Source of the DNA: a virus
Length of the DNA stretch: 64,000 nucleotides
IMG/VR virus record: IMGVR_UViG_3300036985_005342
Location: 1 to 64,000 of that record
Strand: one strand, 5' to 3'
Under the pieces are notes generated by a model, which saw only the letters and a list, made by a program, of their open reading frames with translations, did not search any database and was not told where the DNA came from. Positions 59,406-64,000 of this stretch are shown here, piece after piece. The translations under genes and the position numbers were made by a program. Within the stretch, counting starts at the first letter, position 1. Each line of letters starts with the position of its first letter.

Positions 59406-59789
59406 TTACGCTTGTGCGGTCCAAGTTCCGTTGTGGTTCTCAACATCCCAAGTTCCGGGAGTGAGACAGACCAAGGAGATCGTTTCACCGATTGCGTCGG
59501 CAACGATGTATTTCCCTGCTGTTTGTTGCACGCCGTTGGCAAGGGCAGCGGTCTCGGTCCCGTTGGGATCAAGGCGAAGCTCTTGCGCGGCTTGCACGAT
59601 AGCGGTTACTCGCATTCCCCGCTCTGCGGCAGGGAGGGCGAAGGTTACAGCTCCCGTAGCGGCCTTGTTACTCACGACGACTTCATTCCAAGCCTGATCG
59701 CGGGTTACTGTGGTGTTTGCGGTAGCTACGACGGCGGCGGGGCGAAGTCTCGCCTCGATACGTTGGATTATTCTGAATAATGCACTCAT
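59406..59789 (-). CDS. fibre-like protein
   Basis: 127 residues from ATG 59789 (an upstream in-frame extension is the terminator hairpin region). The C-terminal part (about 50-127) is a beta-rich sequence seen in many phage appendage proteins. Virion-associated by context. Confidence 0.55.
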   Translation of the reverse strand: MSALFRIIQRIEARLRPAAVVATANTTVTRDQAWNEVVVSNKAATGAVTFALPAAERGMRVTAIVQAAQELRLDPNGTETAALANGVQQTAGKYIVADAIGETISLVCLTPGTWDVENHNGTWTAQA

Positions 59790-59830
59790 AGCGACGGCAA
59801 GCTGAATGACGTTAGTAGAAAAGTCAACAA

Positions 59831-59869
59831 CAAAAGAAAACCCCCGCCAAGGGGTTTCCTCGGCAGGGG
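59831..59869 (-). terminator. Intrinsic terminator on minus strand
   Basis: On the minus strand CCCCTGCC (complement of 59869-59862) pairs with GGCGGGGG (59848-59841), enclosing AGG/CCT. The 3' side runs into TTTTCTTTTG. It lies between the end of the promoter's first 70 nt and the fibre-like gene's start. Confidence 0.75.
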
Positions 59870-59903
59870 CCACACATCGCACGAACACTACCAAATGATC
59901 TGC
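59831..59903 (-). ncRNA. Candidate short RNA or attenuator leader
   Basis: A minus-strand promoter (59910-59938) is followed within about 75 nt by a strong terminator (59831-59869), ahead of the fibre-like gene. Either the fibre gene is regulated by attenuation, or the promoter makes a free-standing sRNA of about 75 nt. No homologue is known to me. Confidence 0.35.
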
Positions 59904-59909
59904 GCGGGA

Positions 59910-59938
59910 GAATTACGACTTATCGACGGACGTGTCAA
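59910..59938 (-). promoter_or_regulatory. sigma70-like promoter TTGACA-N17-TAATTC
   Basis: Minus strand TTGACA (59933-59938), 17-bp spacer and TAATTC (59910-59915). It overlaps the 3' end of the upstream zinc-knuckle gene. Confidence 0.6.
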
Positions 59939-60266
59939 GCTTTTTCATCCAGCACTTGTCGGGACGTTTTTTGGCTTCTTCGGGTGAGTCCTTGTGGAGA
60001 TCATCTTCTGTGGCAGGGATGAGCAGCATGAAGGAGCAACCACACACGCCGCACTTCTGGCCGTTGAGATCCGCAGGAACGCGATGCTTGTTGGCCAGCA
60101 CTCCGAGATAGCGAGAAATCTTGGACGGTGCGCCTGTCACGCGCCGTTTCATAGGGCACTTAGCGCAGATGGTAGCGCGGCGGAAGACTTCGTCAGGGGA
60201 AACCACATTCCCGTTGACGGCTTCGGTGAACGCCTTGATGGCGGCGATGGCTCCGGTGATGTTCAT
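59913..60266 (-). CDS. small zinc-knuckle protein
   Basis: 117 residues. CAKCPM (residues about 34-39) and CGVCGCS (about 72-78), with a nearby C further on, form a likely zinc knuckle. No known family. Sits in the accessory block upstream of the fibre genes. Confidence 0.55.
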   Translation of the reverse strand: MNITGAIAAIKAFTEAVNGNVVSPDEVFRRATICAKCPMKRRVTGAPSKISRYLGVLANKHRVPADLNGQKCGVCGCSFMLLIPATEDDLHKDSPEEAKKRPDKCWMKKLDTSVDKS

Positions 60267-60302
60267 GTCGGTATTTTGGTTAGGTAATTGCGCCGGTGAT
60301 AT

Positions 60303-60722
60303 TCATCCCCAAACCTTCAGTATGTGGTTGCAGGTTTCAAGCGCGGATTTCAACGGCTCGACGGAACGTGGCGAAGCATGGGCGCAGTAGAGGTGGTTCA
60401 AAGCCAAACCCAAGAAGCCCGAGAAGCGTGACTCCCAACTCAGCACGGCCTTGATGGATGTAGGTCCGTCGTTACGCGGGAGATAGGACGGGTCCTCGCG
60501 CATGAACTTCCAGCGGAAGCCTTCGCGCCGTTTGATCTCGTCCTCGATATACCAGATCGCCTTCTTGATGTCCTGCATCGTGTTCTCTTTTTTGTCGCAG
60601 CGGTAGAGATACTTGAAAGCGTTGCCCACGTTGAAGGACATTTCGCGGGTGATGGTGATTGCCTCAATGCCGGAGGGGTGAGAGCAATAGTGGGTGGGGT
60701 GGTTGACGGGGTCGTGGTTCAT
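60303..60722 (-). CDS. DUF3310-family protein
   Basis: 139 residues from the internal ATG at 60722. Begins with DPVNHPTHYCSHPSGIEAITI and then FNVGNAFKYLYRCDKKENTMQDIKKAIWYIEDEI, the core of DUF3310 (a small helical nucleotide kinase-adjacent phage family whose function is unsettled). The leading residues of a longer frame are an upstream shadow. Confidence 0.8.
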   Translation of the reverse strand: MNHDPVNHPTHYCSHPSGIEAITITREMSFNVGNAFKYLYRCDKKENTMQDIKKAIWYIEDEIKRREGFRWKFMREDPSYLPRNDGPTSIKAVLSWESRFSGFLGLALNHLYCAHASPRSVEPLKSALETCNHILKVWG

Positions 60723-60723
60723 G

Positions 60724-60870
60724 TTATTTCGGTTCCTTACAGATGTGATATTGACTGCACTTCTCGCACTGGTAGCAGAACCACGGATTGACGCGGCCCG
60801 GCTCGACGCAGGCGAAGATGGCTTTGCAGGCTTCCGCAAGGGTGCCTCCTTTCTTGGTGCATCTGCTCAT
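60724..60870 (-). CDS. small Cys-rich protein
   Basis: 48 residues, MSRCTKKGG... Cysteines in CKAIFACVEPG and CYQCEKCSQYHIC suggest a zinc ribbon. Starts with an ATGA overlap at 60867-60870. Function unknown. Confidence 0.5.
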   Translation of the reverse strand: MSRCTKKGGTLAEACKAIFACVEPGRVNPWFCYQCEKCSQYHICKEPK

Positions 60871-61136
60871 CTCCACTCCTCCAGAAATTCGTTCATCATC
60901 GCCTCGGTCTCGAAGCCGATCCATGTGTGGCCGCGCACGGTGGCGGAACCTATCATCCAGTTGCCGTCGTTGCGCCCGATGGGGCACCGGCCACGGCCAT
61001 AGCGGTCGCACAGCCATTCGTAGATCTCCTCGTAGCGGATGCTGCCGAGGTGGTCGGTCCAGTGGTTCACCATCCAAGGCGTGTGTATCCACACGAACTT
61101 CAGGCTCTTGTCGAGATTTTGGTAGAGTTCAGTCAT
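60867..61136 (-). CDS. small hypothetical protein
   Basis: 89 residues from ATG at 61136 (chosen because the upstream frame is a shadow). Tryptophan- and tyrosine-rich core KFVWIHTPWMVNHWTDHLG then YEEIYEWLCDRYGRG. No family recognised. Overlaps the previous gene's end by 8 bp. Confidence 0.55.
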   Translation of the reverse strand: MTELYQNLDKSLKFVWIHTPWMVNHWTDHLGSIRYEEIYEWLCDRYGRGRCPIGRNDGNWMIGSATVRGHTWIGFETEAMMNEFLEEWR

Positions 61137-61314
61137 CTTCGTCTTCAAGTTGTTCCATGTCCTCCTCGAAATCCAGATCGGTCTGAATCCGGTGCATCGT
61201 GCGGGCGAGGTAGCCCAGCACGAAAAAAGCATCCAGATCGAACTCGTCGGCAATCTGGTCGATGCGCTTGTCAACCTCACGGATGAAGATTTGTTCTTGC
61301 TCGTAGCGGTCCAT
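61129..61314 (-). CDS. small acidic helical protein
   Basis: 61 residues from ATG 61314, helical, ending in a very acidic tail (LDFEEDMEQLEDEDD). No family recognised. Overlaps the following gene by 8 bp. Confidence 0.5.
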   Translation of the reverse strand: MDRYEQEQIFIREVDKRIDQIADEFDLDAFFVLGYLARTMHRIQTDLDFEEDMEQLEDEDD

Positions 61315-61315
61315 A

Positions 61316-61519
61316 TTACTTTCCCAAAAGATCTTCCCACGAACAGCCCAGCGCACGGCGTAATTTGCGTAACGCTGTGGTGGATGGCTCGCGGCGGTAG
61401 TTCTCGTAGTGCGAGACCGTGCCGGGGCCAAAACCACAGACATGCTCCAGATGCTTCTGGGTGATCCCCATTGCAATCCGCACGCGATGGAGCTGGTCTC
61501 CGAATGTGGTGTTGTTCAT
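61316..61519 (-). CDS. XRE-family HTH regulator
   Basis: 67 residues from ATG 61519. Core FGDQLHRVRIAMGITQKHLEHVCGFGPGTVSHYENYRREPS (described by residues 5-45) is the classical XRE helix-turn-helix, with GxxxxTxxxYE spacing. Likely a small phage regulator of the accessory/late operon. ATGA overlap with the ACP gene upstream. Confidence 0.8.
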   Translation of the reverse strand: MNNTTFGDQLHRVRIAMGITQKHLEHVCGFGPGTVSHYENYRREPSTTALRKLRRALGCSWEDLLGK

Positions 61520-61746
61520 GCTATCTGTTTTTCGATCTGGCTCACCAGCTCGGCGATAGTGGTAGGCCACACGTTCTCGATGTCAATCTCAATCCCAAGA
61601 CGTTGACCGACCTCGATCACAAAACGTGTGATGTCAAGGCTGTCCATGTTCAACTCTTGGAAGGTGACGTTCGGATCGAAGGGGTCTTCGCCTTGGATGA
61701 AAGCGTTTTCCTCCAGCACTTCTTGGATGACTTTGATGACGTTCAT
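61516..61746 (-). CDS. acyl carrier protein
   Basis: 76 residues. The core ELNMDSLDITRFVIEVGQRLGIEI (residues about 31-54), with DSL motif and Ser36 as the phosphopantetheine attachment site, is diagnostic of an ACP; the length (76) is normal. In the cell it would need a host holo-ACP synthase and accepts acyl chains. No acyltransferase or synthase partner is seen in this window. Phage-encoded ACPs are uncommon; the role is unknown (lipid or host-factor engagement). Confidence 0.93.
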   Translation of the reverse strand: MNVIKVIQEVLEENAFIQGEDPFDPNVTFQELNMDSLDITRFVIEVGQRLGIEIDIENVWPTTIAELVSQIEKQIA

Positions 61747-61931
61747 ACCAGCCCGAATTTGAGGATGAGCTTCTTCAACTGCCGCTTGGGATTGATCCGG
61801 CGGTGTTGGCGATAACCGTGGCGATTGGGGCGATTGAACTGACGATCCACAAGCTGATTGATTTGCTCGTCTCCGTTGTTCATGTATCGGGTGATTGCTG
61901 CGTTGAGCAGTTTGTTTCTTGTTGCGTTCAT
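61743..61931 (-). CDS. small basic hypothetical protein
   Basis: 62 residues, very basic (NRPNRHGYRQHRRINPKRQLKKLILKFGLV). No family recognised. Possible nucleic-acid binding by charge. ATGA overlap with the ACP gene. Confidence 0.45.
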   Translation of the reverse strand: MNATRNKLLNAAITRYMNNGDEQINQLVDRQFNRPNRHGYRQHRRINPKRQLKKLILKFGLV

Positions 61932-61938
61932 AGAGTTG

Positions 61939-62049
61939 TTATCTGTTCATTACCCACATCATTGTGGCCAAGCCGAAGACCGTTCCAACGAGGGCGAAGG
62001 CTTCGGACCATGTTGTTGCCGAGTTTGTTATTTCTGCTATTGCGTTCAT
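61939..62049 (-). CDS. tiny single-pass membrane protein
   Basis: 36 residues, one hydrophobic span (SEAFALVGTVFGLATMMWVMN, about 15-35). It is supported by the A-rich leader-like sequence before the ATG and the hydrophobic profile only. Confidence 0.4.
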   Translation of the reverse strand: MNAIAEITNSATTWSEAFALVGTVFGLATMMWVMNR

Positions 62050-62053
62050 AGAT

Positions 62054-62842
62054 TTATTGCTTTGCTGCTTTAATGATGAGATCGACGAAGATGTCAAGCC
62101 CAGTGTCGCGGATGTCCGCGTAACATCCAAAATATCTCTGGAGGATGTTCTTCGCCTCGGCGGCGTAATCGGGTTCAGGGTGGGGTCTCACCACATCCAA
62201 TGCGGGGTCGCACATCGCCTTCACCAACCCCGGCACCTTGGCGCACAACACATCCTCCTGCGTGGTGCCATCGTCGCTGGTGTATGCGGCTTTCCCGATG
62301 GCTTGCCCACACTGGATGACTAGGTCGCGATAGTATTCCCGCGCTTTGTTGAAATCCGTTGCGGTCGCCTCCCAGTTGTCGCGTTCTTTTTTCAGTTGCT
62401 CGATCATGTCCGGCAACCTCGCGACCATGGGATCAGCAGCGAAGTTGGAATCAATTTTGTGGCAACATTTAATCAGAAGCGCAGCCATCCCGTCGGCACG
62501 GCTAGTCTCGTTTTTGTAGATGGATTTGTAGGTGTTCAGCTCCATCTTTAGCAGCTCGACTTCCTTCTCCAACGCTTCCGCGATCCCTTGCGCTGCATCC
62601 AGCTCGGTGCAGAGTTTCTCGATGAGGGGGATGTCGGAGGTGGAAGCCACAGCTTCCCAGTAGTGGTAGTCGGCGAGGCCGTTGGGGGTGGCGTAGGGGC
62701 GATACGCCGGATCACCCCGGAGTTCGTCCCACACCGTCAAGTATCCTGCGATTTCCCGTCCGGGGTTCCACCCCATGCCACGGTATTGCCACGTGTGGCC
62801 GGTCGGGGGTTCTGGTAGTTGTATTTCTGGTTCGTTGTTCAT
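62054..62842 (-). CDS. coiled-coil hypothetical protein, head of leftward operon
   Basis: 262 residues from ATG 62842. An N-terminal domain with PTGHTWQYRGMGWNPGREIAGYL (described) is followed by a coiled-coil segment (about 85-105) like the ERDE-type helices of the tandem early paralogues, and a helical C-terminal part. First gene behind the promoter at 62853-62881. Function unknown. Confidence 0.6.
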   Translation of the reverse strand: MNNEPEIQLPEPPTGHTWQYRGMGWNPGREIAGYLTVWDELRGDPAYRPYATPNGLADYHYWEAVASTSDIPLIEKLCTELDAAQGIAEALEKEVELLKMELNTYKSIYKNETSRADGMAALLIKCCHKIDSNFAADPMVARLPDMIEQLKKERDNWEATATDFNKAREYYRDLVIQCGQAIGKAAYTSDDGTTQEDVLCAKVPGLVKAMCDPALDVVRPHPEPDYAAEAKNILQRYFGCYADIRDTGLDIFVDLIIKAAKQ

Positions 62843-62852
62843 GTCGGGGGCA

Positions 62853-62881
62853 GTCGTAGGCTGGGCATACGGATGTGTCAA
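62853..62881 (-). promoter_or_regulatory. sigma70-like promoter TTGACA-N17-TACGAC
   Basis: Minus strand TTGACA (62876-62881), 17-bp spacer and TACGAC (62853-62858). It lies 11 bp before the first gene of the leftward operon (62842) and probably drives the first part of the long late strand. Confidence 0.65.
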
Positions 62882-63026
62882 GAAAAAAGTTTGACGGGTT
62901 GGTATAGTGGGGTAGTTGACGGATACGTCAGGTAGGGGTCGATTGAGAAAATCGAGATTCTGTATTTGTGCGCCCACCGCTGGCGACCTCCCGCGCTGGC
63001 GATTCTGCCCGGGAAGCCCCCCCACC

Positions 63027-63113
63027 GGTGCCCGTGCCGGTGCCGGGGAACCTTCAACCCACCCCATACCCCCCGCCCCGGTGCCGGTGCCCGCCGGTGC
63101 CGGTGCCCGGTGC
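63027..63113. repeat. GGTGCC-rich tandem repeats
   Basis: Runs of GGTGCC/GTGCCG/CCGGTGCC units in a non-coding divergent region, similar in style to 1-92. A further GTGCCGGTGCC lies at 63268-63278. Function unknown; possible terminal or intergenic repeat family. Confidence 0.75.
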
Positions 63114-63128
63114 CCGCTTCAATCCAAA

Positions 63129-63256
63129 GATTGAAACGCTTGTTTCAATCAAATGACATACGACAAAATTGTCGCATGTTCTATTTACTAGAAACGTAGT
63201 AAATGGACGCATGAAATACGACAAAATTGTCGCATGTTGGTATCTGAAAATAAAAT
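63129..63256. promoter_or_regulatory. Palindrome-dense operator region
   Basis: A perfect 22-nt hairpin GATTGAAAC/GTTTCAATC (63129-63150). Two exact 23-bp direct repeats (63158-63180 and 63216-63238), each with CGACAAAATTGTCG. The 22-bp palindrome, site 8 (63183-63204, arms ATTTACTA/TAGTAAAT). A + strand promoter-like TTGTCG-N18-TAAAAT (63227-63256). The arrangement is that of a multi-operator switch for divergent transcription. Confidence 0.65.
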
Positions 63257-63329
63257 GAAAAAAGCTTGTGCCGGTGCCTTTCCTTTTCTACCTTGTCCGC
63301 GTGCCCGCAAACAAGGGCACGCTTTACAC

Positions 63330-63548
63330 ATGAAAATAAGAGAGATTATTGAAAGTTGGAAACCGGAGCTTTGCCTTTCTGGCATTTTTTCGGCAGTCAT
63401 AGCCATGGCTATTTTAGGTATCAATGGAGCATCAGAGAAACGCTATTCAGAAGAAAATTTTCGCGCTTGGAATAAAATCCACGGCACGGAGTTGACTTTC
63501 CAAGAATGGAAAAGTCTAAGCCTCAACGGCCTTTTAGGAAACAAGTAA
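63330..63548 (+). CDS. small membrane-anchored protein
   Basis: 72 residues from ATG 63330. A hydrophobic span (PELCLSGIFSAVIAMAILGING, about 13-34) follows a short basic N-terminus, and a soluble tail (AWNKIHGTELTFQEWKSL) comes after. A hairpin GTGCCC/GGGCAC lies in the leader just before the ATG, so the upstream in-frame ATGs at 63234 and 63255 are less likely. Confidence 0.5.
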   Translation: MKIREIIESWKPELCLSGIFSAVIAMAILGINGASEKRYSEENFRAWNKIHGTELTFQEWKSLSLNGLLGNK

Positions 63549-63562
63549 GAAAAAGTAAGAAC

Positions 63563-64000
63563 ATGAAAACACTGGAAATAAACATCGGCCTAAGCTCGAA
63601 AGAGTTTGGGGAAATTCACCCGGAAACGGCCTTGAATGAGCTACGCATTCAAGGCTTTGAAATTCTAACCTACCGCTTGCAAGAATCCACTTGCGACGAC
63701 GGCGCGGAAACGTGCCTATCGGCGCGCGTCGGCCTTCCTGATGATTGGCAAGTTGGCCTCTCCTATCTTGCCGACAAGCTCGGACAAGATTGTATCGCCA
63801 TTGCCGGTTTCACCGGTGCCCGCCCCTATGCAAGTTTTGACGCTTCGCTATGGGTGCCGGTGGATGAGCAGGAAAACACGGCAGACTTTGAAACGGAGGA
63901 AAGGCTTTTCCGTGCATCACGTAAAGGTGGCACTGTGGAAACTTGGGAGCTTGTGCTTTCTTCACCGGATACCGGAGAAGACTTGCAAGAGCAGGCCTTC
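63563..64000 (+). CDS. hypothetical protein, partial (runs off window)
   Basis: At least 146 codons with no stop before the window edge. Starts MKTLEINIGLSSKEFGEIHP. Alpha/beta character (GFEILTYRLQESTCDDG then VGLSYLADKLGQDCIAIAGF). No family recognised. Gene is 3'-truncated by the window, so the genome continues to the right. Confidence 0.6.
   Translation, partial: MKTLEINIGLSSKEFGEIHPETALNELRIQGFEILTYRLQESTCDDGAETCLSARVGLPDDWQVGLSYLADKLGQDCIAIAGFTGARPYASFDASLWVPVDEQENTADFETEERLFRASRKGGTVETWELVLSSPDTGEDLQEQAF

Overview
This window is almost entirely a tailed-phage genome or contig. It carries a DNA packaging ATPase, portal, scaffold and capsid block, tail and fibre genes, lysis genes, and a replication and recombination module. 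No integrase, ribosomal RNA or host housekeeping operon is visible. There is no tape-measure, major tail-tube or sheath gene. There is a 3477-residue multidomain protein at the end of the structural block and a nozzle-like tail protein, so a podovirus-like (short-tailed) virion is the best inference. The window may not be the whole genome, because the last gene runs off the right edge. The host is not named by the sequence. GC is fairly high, start codons mostly lack Shine-Dalgarno sequences and instead follow A/C-rich leaders, and many promoters look like TTGACA-N17-TATAAT. Verrucomicrobiota would fit this combination better than Bacteroidota, but that is inference only.

Layout: (1) 1-1339: GGTGCC-rich repeats, a leftward helix-turn-helix (HTH) gene, and an AT-rich divergent control region with a 24-nt inverted repeat. 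(2) 1340-9197: rightward small early genes, mostly unknown and tightly overlapped by ATGA, closed by a strong terminator. (3) 9197-11666: a leftward primase-helicase preceded by a small HTH gene. (4) 11739-22093: the rightward replication and recombination module. It holds a tmRNA gene, an HNH endonuclease, a Sak4-like ATPase, an SSB-like protein, a structured noncoding region, a VRR-NUC nuclease, a RecB/Cas4-like nuclease, an SF2 helicase, a sliding-clamp-like protein, a family A DNA polymerase and a second HNH endonuclease. (5) 62842 leftward to 22090: one long late strand. It starts with small accessory genes (including an acyl carrier protein), followed by tail-fibre and lysis genes, phosphoesterase, terminase, portal, scaffold and capsid. 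After the capsid come the fibre and nozzle genes, two GT25 glycosyltransferases, internal virion proteins and the giant polyvalent protein. (6) 62843-64000: a palindrome-rich divergent control region and two rightward genes.

The most unusual signals are as follows. (a) Eight copies of a 22-bp palindrome (AWCTACTA-N6-TAGTAGWT) are scattered through intergenic and coding DNA, including two pairs spaced exactly 27 bp. (b) A complete phage tmRNA has a predicted 30-residue tag, with an HNH gene apparently inserted at its 3' end. (c) The giant protein repeats an LFQ(D/G)xE motif at the borders of an ADP-ribosyltransferase-like and a zincin-like module. (d) A Ser-Gly-repeat virion protein is followed directly by two GT25 glycosyltransferases. 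(e) The major capsid candidate carries a C-terminal Calx-beta-like domain. (f) A 340-bp noncoding stretch contains a 20-bp hairpin and a cloverleaf with tRNA geometry.
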